Source: Bacillota bacterium
GTDB lineage: Bacteria; Bacillota; Clostridia; Acetivibrionales; JAFADI01
Length of the DNA: 40,943 nucleotides
NCBI GenBank assembly: GCA_023424965.1
Contig: JAFADI010000080.1
Location: 1-40,943 of the forward strand
Direction: 5' to 3'
The notes beneath the pieces are model-generated. The model did no database searches and was not told where the DNA came from. It saw only the letters and a program-made list of their open reading frames with translations. The position numbers and the translations under genes were made by a program. Positions 31,401-40,800 of the stretch are shown here, one piece after another; position 1 is the stretch's first letter, and each line of letters starts with the position of its first letter.

Positions 31401-31530
31401 ATTATCTAAATTCTATCGCGTGTAAAATTAAATCATGGGAGCGATACAATAAAAGCAATTTAATCCTAGGATAGTATGGCTTTTATACTGTAAATCCTTA
31501 AATACAAATTACATATTGAGGAGGAGAAAA

Positions 31531-32961
31531 ATGAAAAGAACGGTTAAGTTACTTGCGGGGTGCCTCGTTGTTACATTATTGTTGGGACTGGCGCTGGTAG
31601 GCTGTGGAAGCACAACAGACACGGCAAAACCAGACACAACAAATGCTGCAGAAGGAACAAAAGCAGAAGAAACAGCAAAAGCGGATGCAACAGCTGCCCC
31701 TGTCAAACTGACATTTACCTATTGGGGAAGCCCAAATGAAAAGGCGGCAATTGAAAAAGCATGCAAACAGTTCACTGAAAAAAATCCAAACGTAACGGTA
31801 GAAGCAGTCCAGATCCCTGGTGGGGATTACAATGCAAAGATAACAGCGATGGCTGCCAGCAATAATTCCCCGGATACCGGATATATGACCGGTGATCTCG
31901 GAGATACCTGGGCTAACCAGGGAAAGTTTGTAAACCTTTTCGAGATGTTTGCAAAGGATACCCAATTGAAGAAGGAAGATTTCCTTGACAATATCTGGTT
32001 TACAGTTGCTCCCGATAATGCATGGGGGATAGCCAGTGCAGGTGAATGCTTCGGGTTATACTACAACAAAGATCTTTTAAAAGCAGCAGGTATTGATTCC
32101 CTTCCGGCAACAGCAGAGACAGCGATGGATTGGGATGCATTCGTTGATATGCTGAAAAAGGTTACCATTGACAAAAACGGCAAAAACGCGGCGGACCCGG
32201 CTTTTGATCCCAAAAATATCAAACAGTACGGTTTAATGTTTGAAACCTGGGATAACCCGATATACAACTTTATAGCAAGTAACGGCGGCGCATGGACATC
32301 GGAAGACGGCAAAACATTAACAATTACTTCACCTGAAACAGCTGAAGCTGTTCAGAAGCTCGCCGACCTTATCAATGTCCACCATGTAGCTCCTTCACCG
32401 CTGGCTGCAAAATCTCTTCCTGCAATGAATATTGCGCTTCAGTCAAAGCTTGCAGCATGCGCAGTTGGAGGACAGTGGATAAATCTTGATTTGGGAGCTG
32501 CCAAGGTTAACTTTGACATTGGAGTTCTTCCCAAACTGAAAAAGAGTGTTACCGTTGGTGTTAGCGGAGCCACTGTTGTTTTCAAGGATTCTAAGCATCC
32601 TGATGAAGCCTGGCAGTTATTTAAGTGGATGGCTAATCCTGAAGGAGCCATTGAATTGTATTCGAGCGGATTGTGGATGCCTACAATGAAGAAATGGTAC
32701 ACCGATGCTGACCTTATTGCAAAATGGGTTGATGCTAACCCTGCAGCGCACCCGGCTGGATTTAAGGATGCAATGATGAACCAGTTCCTGAAAAATGGCG
32801 TACAGTCTCCCCAGTTTTATTTGAAAAATAACGCAAAGCTTATTCCCATTATCACAAGCTCATGGGACGATGTATGGATGGGCAAGAAAACAGCCGAACA
32901 AGCTTTAAAGGAGGCGGAGCCCAAAGCACAGGCAGAATTTAAAGGAAGGTATGACAGGTAG
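31531..32961 (+). CDS. ABC sugar-binding lipoprotein (CUT1, family 1)
   Basis: The 476-residue protein has a lipoprotein signal peptide with lipobox LVGC and Cys25, then a Thr/Ala/Lys-rich spacer and a family 1 solute-binding domain (TFTYWGSPNEKAAIEKACKQ, WGIASAGECFGLYYNKDLLK, GVSGATVVFKDSKHPDEAWQ). It is anchored outside the membrane and delivers an oligosaccharide to the two permeases encoded next. With a GH127 enzyme in the same locus, an L-arabinofuranose-containing oligosaccharide is a reasonable ligand, but this is inference. The ATG at 31531 has GGAGGAG five bases upstream; it is likely the most highly expressed gene of the set. Confidence 0.92.
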   Translation: MKRTVKLLAGCLVVTLLLGLALVGCGSTTDTAKPDTTNAAEGTKAEETAKADATAAPVKLTFTYWGSPNEKAAIEKACKQFTEKNPNVTVEAVQIPGGDYNAKITAMAASNNSPDTGYMTGDLGDTWANQGKFVNLFEMFAKDTQLKKEDFLDNIWFTVAPDNAWGIASAGECFGLYYNKDLLKAAGIDSLPATAETAMDWDAFVDMLKKVTIDKNGKNAADPAFDPKNIKQYGLMFETWDNPIYNFIASNGGAWTSEDGKTLTITSPETAEAVQKLADLINVHHVAPSPLAAKSLPAMNIALQSKLAACAVGGQWINLDLGAAKVNFDIGVLPKLKKSVTVGVSGATVVFKDSKHPDEAWQLFKWMANPEGAIELYSSGLWMPTMKKWYTDADLIAKWVDANPAAHPAGFKDAMMNQFLKNGVQSPQFYLKNNAKLIPIITSSWDDVWMGKKTAEQALKEAEPKAQAEFKGRYDR

Positions 32962-32989
32962 TTGATGATATCCTCCTATATAGCTTAGT

Positions 32990-33015
32990 GAGAGCCGGGA
33001 ATATCCCCGGCTCTC
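32990..33015 (+). promoter_or_regulatory. Stem-loop between binding-protein and permease genes
   Basis: GAGAGCCGGG (32990-32999) pairs perfectly with CCCGGCTCTC (33006-33015), with only ATTAAAATTG after it. The weak T-run suggests a partial terminator or 3'-end protection, the common way to make more binding protein than permease. Confidence 0.65.
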
Positions 33016-33047
33016 ATTAAAATTGTCCTTGAAAGGAGAAACTGATT

Positions 33048-34016
33048 TTGGTATATGATTTAAATACTTCACCAAATTTAATAAAAAAGGATCAAAAAAG
33101 AAAAGACCTGAAAAAGTTGGGCATCGGGTTACTTCTTACATCTCCGGTTATTTTAGGATATCTAATCTTTGTATTGATACCGCTTATTATTACAATTATC
33201 TTGAGCTTAACGGATTTTTCCTTTGGAGCTGAAAAAACAACATTTTTGGGTTTGAAAAATTACATAAATATGTTCTCCGGTCAAGACATATATTTTTGGC
33301 CTTCGATAAAAGCCACATTTTATTATGTGCTTGGCAGTGTTCCGTTAAATATAATATTTGCATTTTTTATCGCTTACCTTTTAAACACCAAAATTAAAGG
33401 AAGAGGGCTTCTAAGAGGGATATTTTACCTTCCTGTAGTTATACCGGTGGCAGGAGGCTGTTCCATTTTCCTCTGGATGATGCAGCCTGATTTCGGGATT
33501 ATCAATCAATTGTTAAAGGCAGTCGGACTTCCCGGTTCAACCTGGCTTTCGTCGGATACCACCGTTATCCCGTCATTTATCTTTTTCAGCTTATGGATAT
33601 GCGGGAATTTTATCGTCATTTTTCTTGCTGGTTTACAGACGATACCCGGGCATTTATACGAAGCAATTGATGTTGATGGCGGGAATGCATGGCATAAATT
33701 GGTTTACATTACCATACCGATGGTTTCACCAATAATTTTCTTTAATACGGTTATCGGGTTCATCAACGCCTTCCAGACCTTCGTGCAGACTGTTATCTTT
33801 ACACCGGGCAGGGGCAATGACATGATGGGACAGCCGAACAATGCCGGTCTTTTGCTTGTTCCGAACATATATATAAAGGCATTCAGGTTTTCTGAAATGG
33901 GTGCGGCCTGTGCAAGTGCGGTAATACTTCTAATAATCATCGGTTTATTTACTGCAGTATTTTTCAAACTACAAAATTCATTAGTCCACTATGAAGGAGA
34001 TGTAAAGAAAAAATGA
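33048..34016 (+). CDS. ABC sugar permease, MalF-like (CUT1)
   Basis: The 322-residue protein has six membrane segments and the binding-protein-dependent transport inner-membrane signature near the C-terminal third: YEAIDVDGGNAWHKLVYITI (the EAA loop, E-A-x-x-x-D-G-A/G-x-x-x-x-x-F-x-x-I-x-[LI]-P), where it contacts the ATPase. With the MalG-like protein it forms the channel of a CUT1 oligosaccharide importer. TTG at 33048 has AAAGGAG nine bases upstream and no better start is in frame. It overlaps the next gene by four bases. Confidence 0.92.
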   Translation: MVYDLNTSPNLIKKDQKRKDLKKLGIGLLLTSPVILGYLIFVLIPLIITIILSLTDFSFGAEKTTFLGLKNYINMFSGQDIYFWPSIKATFYYVLGSVPLNIIFAFFIAYLLNTKIKGRGLLRGIFYLPVVIPVAGGCSIFLWMMQPDFGIINQLLKAVGLPGSTWLSSDTTVIPSFIFFSLWICGNFIVIFLAGLQTIPGHLYEAIDVDGGNAWHKLVYITIPMVSPIIFFNTVIGFINAFQTFVQTVIFTPGRGNDMMGQPNNAGLLLVPNIYIKAFRFSEMGAACASAVILLIIIGLFTAVFFKLQNSLVHYEGDVKKK

Positions 34017-34846
34017 AAAAAGATATGATCATCGGAAAAATTTTTATATATCTCATTCTGGGCGTCGGAGCTGTCATATGCTTTTTCCCCTTCTACTGGA
34101 TGTTTAGAACTGCGGTTGTTACAGCGGGTGATATTTTCTCGCCTGACATTCAATTGCTTCCCCCTGTTTTTAATCTAGACAACTATAAAAATGCATTAAC
34201 CTCACAGCCTTTTGGCACGTATTTCTTGAATACAATATTTATCACGGTAGTAGGCGGATTTGGGGCGGTATTGTCCAGTTCCATATGTGCATTCGGGTTT
34301 TCAAGGATTGACTGGCCAGGAAGGGACAAGATTTTTGGTGTATTGATGACAGCTTTGATGCTGCCCATTTCAGTACTTATCATACCTCATTTTATCGGAT
34401 GGAGTTACCTGCGCTTGACGGATACCTTTGTTCCCATTATTCTTCCGGCCTTTTTTGGAGGGGGATTATTCAACATATTTCTTTTAAGGCAGTTCTATAT
34501 GGGTATACCCAAGGAAATGGACGAGGCGGCGTATATGGATGGAGCCAGTATTATGCAAATCTATTCCAAAGTAATTCTCCCGCTTAGCAAGCAGGCACTG
34601 ATCGTGGTAGGACTTTTTACATATTTAAGTAATTGGAACATGTTTCTGGAACCAATGATTTATCTTAATTCACAAAAGAAGTTTACACTTATGCTGGGCT
34701 TGCAACAGTTTATAGGCAGCTATGCGGCAGAGTGGAATCTTATGATGGCAGCTACAACGGTTGTAATTCTGCCTTCAATTGTGATTTATTTGTTTGCGCA
34801 GAAGTATTTCATAGAGGGGATCGTGATGACAGGTGTTAAAGGCTAA
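34013..34846 (+). CDS. ABC sugar permease, MalG-like (CUT1)
   Basis: The 277-residue protein has six membrane segments and the EAA loop motif MDEAAYMDGASIMQIYSKVI followed by LPLSK. The start FFPFYWMFRTAV and the end with SIVIYLFAQKYFIEGIVMTG are typical of MalG-like permeases. It completes the channel with the preceding protein. No ATP-binding gene lies here, so a shared MsmX/UgpC-type ATPase encoded elsewhere is needed, as is usual for CUT1 importers in Clostridia. Confidence 0.93.
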   Translation: MKKDMIIGKIFIYLILGVGAVICFFPFYWMFRTAVVTAGDIFSPDIQLLPPVFNLDNYKNALTSQPFGTYFLNTIFITVVGGFGAVLSSSICAFGFSRIDWPGRDKIFGVLMTALMLPISVLIIPHFIGWSYLRLTDTFVPIILPAFFGGGLFNIFLLRQFYMGIPKEMDEAAYMDGASIMQIYSKVILPLSKQALIVVGLFTYLSNWNMFLEPMIYLNSQKKFTLMLGLQQFIGSYAAEWNLMMAATTVVILPSIVIYLFAQKYFIEGIVMTGVKG

Positions 34847-34865
34847 TTTCTGAAGGGATGGAATT

Positions 34866-35035
34866 ATGCGATATTCAGTAAAAGTCCCGGATTCATTAAA
34901 GAATGCTGCTAACAAAGTATTTAGAGGTGTAAGGTTTTACAAAATCAGTATCAGGCTGATCCTATCTTTTTTAATATTATCACTGGTTCCAATCAAAAAT
35001 CCAGCGATGCAATAAAATCAAAAAGCGGAGGAAAT
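34866..35035 (+). pseudogene. Remnant of a YesM-type sensor kinase gene
   Basis: A 49-codon frame (34866-35015) with AAGGGATGG before its ATG ends in FYKISIRLILSFLILSLVPI and then a few unrelated residues. This is the usual first membrane segment of clostridial two-component kinases; the intact kinase at 38733 starts with a similar FKNLKLRTKLILSYVILIGI-like run. In another frame just after it (35000-35026) the sequence reads SSDAIKSKS, a typical continuation of such kinases after the membrane segment. An internal deletion and frame change, followed by loss of the rest, explains both. It could also be an expressed small membrane peptide. It abuts the GH127 gene. Confidence 0.5.
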
Positions 35036-35038
35036 AAA

Positions 35039-36985
35039 ATGAGAGAATTGATGAGGCATGAGACAATCCCATTAGAGAATGTAAAAATAAACGACGGTTT
35101 CTGGTCTAAGTATATAAAGCTTATCCATAATGAGGTAATTCCATATCAGTGGGAAGCGATAAATGACAGAGTACCTGACGCAGAACTCAGCCATGCAATT
35201 AAGAATTTCAGAATTGCTGCAGGCCTTGAAAAAGGGGAATTCTATGGCTTTGTGTTCCAGGATACCGATTTGGCCAAGTGGCTTGAAGCTGTAGCCTACA
35301 GGCTGGAAACACATCCTGACGCGGAGCTGGAAAAGCTGGCTGATGAGGCCATAGAACTCATTGAGAAGGCCCAGCAGCCGGATGGATATCTGAATACCTA
35401 TTTTACAATCAAAGAGCCGGGAAAAAGGTGGACAAATCTGCGCGAGTGCCATGAGCTTTATACCGCAGGGCATATGATGGAGGCGGCGGTTGCTTATTAC
35501 AGGTCGACCGGCAAGAAAAAGCTGCTGGATGTCATGTGCCGCTTTGCAAACCATATTGATTCCGTATTCGGGACCGAGCCGGGCAAAATCAGAGGCTATG
35601 ACGGGCACCAGGAGATAGAGCTGGCGTTGGTGAAGATGTATGAGGTGATCGGTGAGGACAAGTATCTGAAACTCAGCAAATATTTTCTGGATGAGCGGGG
35701 ACAAAAGCCATACTATTTTGATATTGAATATGAGAGAAGAGGGAAAACAGATCACTTTCCTGACTTTTTAATGCATAATCCAATGTACAACCAAACGCAT
35801 CTTCCGGTTAGAGAGCAGACTACGGCAGAAGGCCATGCCGTAAGGGCCGTATATATGCTTACAGCGATGGCCGATGTAGCGGCATTGACCGGAGACGCAG
35901 GGTTGCTGGAGGCTTGCCGGAAAATGTGGGACAATATTGTTTCCAAAAGGATGTACATTACGGGAGGGATAGGGTCAATGGCCTATGGAGAATCTTTCTC
36001 TTTTGATTATGACCTTCCTAATGATACGATGTATACCGAGACATGCGCTTCCATCGGCTTGATATTCTTTGCTCACAGAATGCTTAAAATAGAGCCTAAA
36101 GGCCGCTATGCAGATGAAATGGAAAGGGCATTGTACAATAATGTGTTAGCTGGAATGGCACAGGACGGGAAAAGCTTCTTCTATGTAAATCCGTTAGAGG
36201 TCTTGCCTGAGGCGTGTGAGAAAAATGCCACCTATAAGCATGTAAAACCAGTAAGACAGAAATGGTTCAGCTGTGCCTGCTGTCCGCCGAATGTGGCAAG
36301 ACTATTGTCATCACTTGGACAATACATATATACAATCAATGACAATACGGTTTATACACATCTTTACATAGGAGGCAAGACAGATATTGAAATGGATGGA
36401 ACCGTGCTCACTTTGGAACAGAAGACATACTATCCCTGGGACGGGAAAGTTAGAATTGATGTAACTCCCCTGGATAAAAAGGAATTAACGGTTGCGGTGA
36501 GGATTCCCGGATGGTGCAAAAAACATCAACTCACACTTAACGGCATTGCAATTAAAGAGGAAATGGCAGACGGATACGCAAAAATCAAGCGTGTATGGAG
36601 TGAAGGAGATCTCATTGAGCTTATTTTAGACATGCCTGTTGAGTTGATTCAGGCAAATCCGGCTGTTCGTGCAGACGCAGGAAAGATTGCCATTCAACGT
36701 GGCCCATTGGTGTACTGCCTTGAAGAAAGTGATAATGGAGACAACCTTTCTGCCATTTCAGTACCTTTGGATGCCAATCTGACAGCAGAATTTTCAAAGG
36801 ACTTATTAGGCGGAATAGTAACGATTGAGTGTGACGCTTGCAGGACAGATGAATCAGACTGGGGTATCAACCTGTACCGTACGGCCAGTAAGAATGAAAA
36901 GCCAGTAAGAATCAAGGCCGTGCCTTACAGCGTATGGGGCAATAGAGGTCCCGGAGAAATGCAGGTGTGGATCCGGCAGAAATAA
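35039..36985 (+). CDS. GH127 beta-L-arabinofuranosidase
   Basis: The 648-residue protein matches the GH127 family (Bifidobacterium HypBA1 type). Zinc- and catalysis-related residues line up: Glu318 in YGESFSFDYDLPNDTMYTET, Glu334 and Cys336 in YTETCASIG, and Cys414/Cys415 in WFSCACCPPNVARLLSSLGQ. These sit three to four residues before the known Glu322, Glu338, Cys340, Cys417 and Cys418 of HypBA1, where Cys417 is the nucleophile. It has no signal peptide, so it cleaves imported sugars in the cytoplasm, releasing L-arabinose from beta-linked arabinofuranosides such as plant extensin glycans. GGAGG lies at about 35026-35030 before the ATG. Confidence 0.92.
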   Translation: MRELMRHETIPLENVKINDGFWSKYIKLIHNEVIPYQWEAINDRVPDAELSHAIKNFRIAAGLEKGEFYGFVFQDTDLAKWLEAVAYRLETHPDAELEKLADEAIELIEKAQQPDGYLNTYFTIKEPGKRWTNLRECHELYTAGHMMEAAVAYYRSTGKKKLLDVMCRFANHIDSVFGTEPGKIRGYDGHQEIELALVKMYEVIGEDKYLKLSKYFLDERGQKPYYFDIEYERRGKTDHFPDFLMHNPMYNQTHLPVREQTTAEGHAVRAVYMLTAMADVAALTGDAGLLEACRKMWDNIVSKRMYITGGIGSMAYGESFSFDYDLPNDTMYTETCASIGLIFFAHRMLKIEPKGRYADEMERALYNNVLAGMAQDGKSFFYVNPLEVLPEACEKNATYKHVKPVRQKWFSCACCPPNVARLLSSLGQYIYTINDNTVYTHLYIGGKTDIEMDGTVLTLEQKTYYPWDGKVRIDVTPLDKKELTVAVRIPGWCKKHQLTLNGIAIKEEMADGYAKIKRVWSEGDLIELILDMPVELIQANPAVRADAGKIAIQRGPLVYCLEESDNGDNLSAISVPLDANLTAEFSKDLLGGIVTIECDACRTDESDWGINLYRTASKNEKPVRIKAVPYSVWGNRGPGEMQVWIRQK

Positions 36986-37020
36986 CAGTGGAATACCGGA
37001 AATTAAACTTCTGATAAAAA

Positions 37021-37040
37021 GCCACTAATGTGAGAATAAT
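37021..37040 (+). promoter_or_regulatory. Possible weak copy of the operator-like motif
   Basis: GCCACTAATGTGAGAATAAT matches CCACCAATATGAGAATGTT of copy 1 at 15 of 19 positions. It lies 96 bases before the response regulator gene and could mediate autoregulation. This is weaker than the other two copies. Confidence 0.35.
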
Positions 37041-37098
37041 CCCCCAAATCGTGTAGGGAAAATGAGAGAGTGCGTCGAATTATACACTATGTTGATTA

Positions 37099-37107
37099 TG
37101 ATATAAT
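37099..37107 (+). promoter_or_regulatory. Extended -10 promoter almost at the yesN-type start codon
   Basis: TGATATAAT (37099-37107) with TTATAC 16 bases before it. The expected transcript would begin at about 37114-37115, only two or three bases before the ATG at 37117, so the mRNA would be leaderless. Confidence 0.4.
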
Positions 37108-37116
37108 GAGGCGCAT

Positions 37117-38736
37117 ATGTATAGCTTGTTAATTGTTGATGATGAGCCCGGCCATCGGTGTCAGCTTGCGGCTATGTTAAGAGAATTGAGGCCCTGCTAT
37201 AAGATTGAAGAAGCCAGGAATGGGAAAGCCGCTCTCGAGTTTATAAACACCAATCCTGTGGACATTGTCATTACTGACATTAAAATGCCTGTTATGGACG
37301 GTTTGCAGCTTATTGAAAATCTTGGTCCTAAATTAAAGGAGTTAAAGGTTATAATATTAAGCTCATACGGTCAGTTTGAATATGCCCAAAAAGCCATCAA
37401 GCTTGGTGCATTCGATTATTTGCTCAAGCCGTTTTCAGATGAGAATTTAATTGAAGTTCTCAAAAAGGCGGAAGAAGTACTTGCGGCTGAGGCATCACTC
37501 CTGAACGAAAGGCTGTCTTTGAAGAGCCAGTTGGATAACACTTTTCCGGTTTATCTGGAATCACAGTTGAATAAATGGGTAAGGGGATCGCTTCAGGGTG
37601 AAAAACTGGCGGAAATCGAAAAAATCTTCCCTTTTAGAGGAACAGGAACAGTTATAATTACCGAGATGTTGAATTTTAATGAAATTTATGCTCAATATAC
37701 AGAGGTTCAAGTAAATGAAGCGCTCCAAAACATAAAATACAGGATCAAAGAGGTTGTTAATCCTGTAGGACATTCCATTTCCTTCTTTTTCAATGAAAGC
37801 CACAGAATAATGATTACTGTAATCAATTCCCTTGAAGAATTCGATATTTGCACAGATAAATGGCAAAGATGTTTTACCGGGTTTCTGAACAATTTAAGCT
37901 CGTATTACGGTATTAAAGCGATCATGGCAATTGGAAATATGAGTTCAAATATACTTGATGAAATCCATGAAGTATTCTCAAACTCACAGAAAGCCTTAAA
38001 CTTTAAGTTTTATTTCGAAGAAAAAAATATTTTTATCCATTCGGAATTTCATGGCAATAATACTCTTCCCTTTATAAAACTTAAAGAAGATGAAGAGGAA
38101 TTAGAAGAAGCAATAAGAAATGGAAAAAGTGAAGCAGCACTAAAAAAAATCGAATTAATTTCTGGTAAGCTTTTATCGAATGGATATCCAAGCCCTTCGA
38201 TATATATCCAAACGATGATTGGCATAGTAGCGAACCAATTTAAAAAAGCCCAAAATAAATATGTTGAAGAACATTTGGAGAAAATTGCCTGTAAGATCAG
38301 TCAGGATTTACCTCAACTTCCCGGTTTGAATAGTTTTATAAATGCGGTTAAACGTCTGGTGATTCAATTAATTGATATAGTAAACGAACAACGGGATAAA
38401 AGACATGACACTATTCTTCAAAAGTGTTTGGAATACATAGAAAAGAACTATATGCAAGGAATATCACTTGAACAGGTTGCAGGTGTCTTCCACTTCAATA
38501 CCAACTATTTCAGCAGCCTGTTTAAAAATTATACCGGCATGAATTTCAGCGATTACCTTTTAAAATTGAGGCTTGAAAGAGGTAAGGTATTACTGCTGGA
38601 GACCAGCTTGAAAGTATATGAAATTGCAGAAAAAGTTGGATATAAAGATCCAAAATATTTTAACAAGGTTTTTAAAAACGTGTTCGGCATGACCCCGGAA
38701 GAGTACAGAAGGCTGTATACCAAGGAGGTTCCATGA
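37117..38736 (+). CDS. YesN-type response regulator (REC + AraC HTH)
   Basis: The 539-residue protein has a receiver domain at the N-terminus (YSLLIVDDEPGHRCQLAAML; phospho-acceptor Asp in DIVITDIKMPVMDG; KPF near residue 108). A middle region of about 280 residues and a C-terminal AraC-type helix-turn-helix pair follow (ISLEQVAGVFHFNTNYFSSL, then KNYTGMNFSDYLLKLRLERG and VGYKDPKYFNKVFKNVFGMT). This is the YesN layout, controlling sugar-use genes in Firmicutes. It overlaps the kinase gene by four bases (ATGA). Its likely targets are the transport and GH127 genes upstream and the secreted protein gene downstream. Confidence 0.93.
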   Translation: MYSLLIVDDEPGHRCQLAAMLRELRPCYKIEEARNGKAALEFINTNPVDIVITDIKMPVMDGLQLIENLGPKLKELKVIILSSYGQFEYAQKAIKLGAFDYLLKPFSDENLIEVLKKAEEVLAAEASLLNERLSLKSQLDNTFPVYLESQLNKWVRGSLQGEKLAEIEKIFPFRGTGTVIITEMLNFNEIYAQYTEVQVNEALQNIKYRIKEVVNPVGHSISFFFNESHRIMITVINSLEEFDICTDKWQRCFTGFLNNLSSYYGIKAIMAIGNMSSNILDEIHEVFSNSQKALNFKFYFEEKNIFIHSEFHGNNTLPFIKLKEDEEELEEAIRNGKSEAALKKIELISGKLLSNGYPSPSIYIQTMIGIVANQFKKAQNKYVEEHLEKIACKISQDLPQLPGLNSFINAVKRLVIQLIDIVNEQRDKRHDTILQKCLEYIEKNYMQGISLEQVAGVFHFNTNYFSSLFKNYTGMNFSDYLLKLRLERGKVLLLETSLKVYEIAEKVGYKDPKYFNKVFKNVFGMTPEEYRRLYTKEVP

Positions 38737-40589
38737 AGTTACTTGTTAAGATATTGGGAACGTATAAGAATTTGAAGCTAAGGACAAAGTTGATATTATC
38801 CTATGTCATCCTTATAGGAATTGCAACTTTCTTTACCAGTTCTATCTATTATGACCAGAGTTCTCGAACAATCTTGTCCAATGCCGAGCAAAACATTTTT
38901 CAGATTGTCGAAACAAATAATAATATAATCAACTTAAAGCTGTCCCAAATCATGGAAAGGTCTACAACCTTTGTCTTAGATGAGCAGATGTATAATATTT
39001 TTGATAAAGTACTTCCGGAAGACGATTATGCTCTTGTCACAACCGACAGAACAATAATTTCGATTCTGAACAAGTACTTTTCGGAATTTCAAGATATTTC
39101 TTCAAGTTTCATCATAACCAAAAAGTATAGATTCGGAGTAGACAATATTGCCTTCTATAATAAAGACAATATTCTAAAGACAAGACTATATCTGGATGCA
39201 ATAAATGGACAAGGCATAACGCTATGGGTTCCAACCTATAACGTCAGAGATGCCTATGGTATAAATGATATCAAGGATTCCTCGCTGCTCAGCAGCCCTT
39301 ATATGTTTTCCATGGTAAAAGAATTAAATCTGACAAGCATGAACTACACTAACAATACCTCAAATACGAGGGGGCCCAGCTTTAATATCACTGTTCTTCC
39401 TCAAGATAAGGAACGACCTGTTCTGGTTATAAACTTTGATGAAAGCAAATTAAGAGATCTATATAAGGATACGGTGAATCTCAAAGGGACTGAATACTAT
39501 ATAATCACAAAAGAAGGCGATGTTGTATCCTGCCTCGATCCAGGAATGGTAAGTAAGAAACTCTCTACGGTGTGGATAAATAAGGTGGTGGATGAAAAAA
39601 GCGGGAGGGAAATCATTGAGGTCAACGGACAAAAGATGCTTATTTGTTTTGACACGATGAAAGTCAACGGATGGATATCGGTTGCTGTAATACCTGTAAA
39701 CAGTATTTTGAACACGCTGCCCCAATTGTGGAGTTACTCGCTTTTAATGTCGTTGCTTGTTATGCTTATAGCATGTTCTTTGGCGATCGCTATTTCAGGG
39801 TGGATATCAAAACCCATTAAGAATCTGATTTCTGTAACCATGAAAATGAGAAAAGGAAATTTCCAAAACCGGATTGAAGAGACGGGTGATGATGAAATGG
39901 GAATACTTATCAGAAGCTTTAATGAAATGAACGAGCAAATTGAACTTCTGATAGAACAGAAATACAAAGCCGAAATCAGGGAGAAAGAAGCTCAAATCAT
40001 GGCTCTAAACCTGCAAATGAATCCCCATTTCCTGTCAAACACGCTGAATATAATCAATTGGATGGCGAAAGCAAACAGGCAGGCGGAAATAAGCAAGATG
40101 ATTTTAAGCTTATCTACCATGCTCCAGTACACTATGCACAATACACGGGAGCTGGTGCACTTCAGAGAAGAGTTTGAATGGCTTAAGGGATATGTGCACA
40201 TTATGTCTAACAGGTATACCGGTATGTTTATTGCAGAATTTGATTTTCCGGAGTCCTTTTATAACCAGAGGGTGCCAAAACTCTTTTTACAACCTTTCAT
40301 AGAAAATGCTGTTATTCATGGATTCCAGGAACTGGATTCGGGAGGGCTTATAAAAATATCCGGAAGCATGGAAGGGGAAACAAGATGCTTCTGTATTGAA
40401 GATAACGGAAAAGGGATGCCAAAGGAAATAATAGAAAGTGCAATGAATACAGATGGGTCCAGTATTGGGATCAAGAATGTGGATAAAAGGATCAAGCTCC
40501 TATATGGCGATGTTTACGGGGTAACCATACTATCCGTTATGGGTAAAGGTACCAGGGTAGAGGTTAGAATGCCTGTTGATACAATATAG
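38733..40589 (+). CDS. YesM-type sensor histidine kinase
   Basis: The 618-residue protein has two membrane segments (about 17-40 and 335-357) around a large outer sensor domain, then a HAMP domain (ISKPIKNLISVTMKMRKGNF). A His_kinase domain has His432 in LQMNPHFLSNTLNIINWMAK, and the HATPase domain has FIENAVIHGFQ, IEDNGKGMPKE and SIGIKNVDKRI. This is the YesM/LytS-like type that pairs with YesN regulators. The large extracellular domain probably senses a sugar or its binding protein. It overlaps the regulator gene by four bases and is the last gene of the pair. Confidence 0.94.
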   Translation: MKLLVKILGTYKNLKLRTKLILSYVILIGIATFFTSSIYYDQSSRTILSNAEQNIFQIVETNNNIINLKLSQIMERSTTFVLDEQMYNIFDKVLPEDDYALVTTDRTIISILNKYFSEFQDISSSFIITKKYRFGVDNIAFYNKDNILKTRLYLDAINGQGITLWVPTYNVRDAYGINDIKDSSLLSSPYMFSMVKELNLTSMNYTNNTSNTRGPSFNITVLPQDKERPVLVINFDESKLRDLYKDTVNLKGTEYYIITKEGDVVSCLDPGMVSKKLSTVWINKVVDEKSGREIIEVNGQKMLICFDTMKVNGWISVAVIPVNSILNTLPQLWSYSLLMSLLVMLIACSLAIAISGWISKPIKNLISVTMKMRKGNFQNRIEETGDDEMGILIRSFNEMNEQIELLIEQKYKAEIREKEAQIMALNLQMNPHFLSNTLNIINWMAKANRQAEISKMILSLSTMLQYTMHNTRELVHFREEFEWLKGYVHIMSNRYTGMFIAEFDFPESFYNQRVPKLFLQPFIENAVIHGFQELDSGGLIKISGSMEGETRCFCIEDNGKGMPKEIIESAMNTDGSSIGIKNVDKRIKLLYGDVYGVTILSVMGKGTRVEVRMPVDTI

Positions 40590-40635
40590 GCTTTAGGGTT
40601 GAAGCAGCAATCATGGCGATGCACCAATCAAAAAA

Positions 40636-40669
40636 TGAAATATGACCACCAATATGAATATGTTAGAAT
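40636..40669 (+). promoter_or_regulatory. Operator-like motif, copy 2 (secreted-protein gene)
   Basis: It shares TGAAA-N3-GACCACCAATATGA-N2-ATGTT-N-GAAT with copy 1, identical at 23 of 26 positions in the core. It is 157 bases before the ATG at 40801. An inverted GAGTAGC/GCTACTC pair lies between it and the gene. Confidence 0.6.
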
Positions 40670-40800
40670 TTAGTATTAAAAGTGATCATCTTATAATTAA
40701 AATTAAGAGGGGAGTAGCTATATCAGCAATTCCTCAGAAAAAGATTAGGGGTTAAAATACGGCTACTCTCTGAAATAAACAAAAAAGGAGTGTAGAAAGT

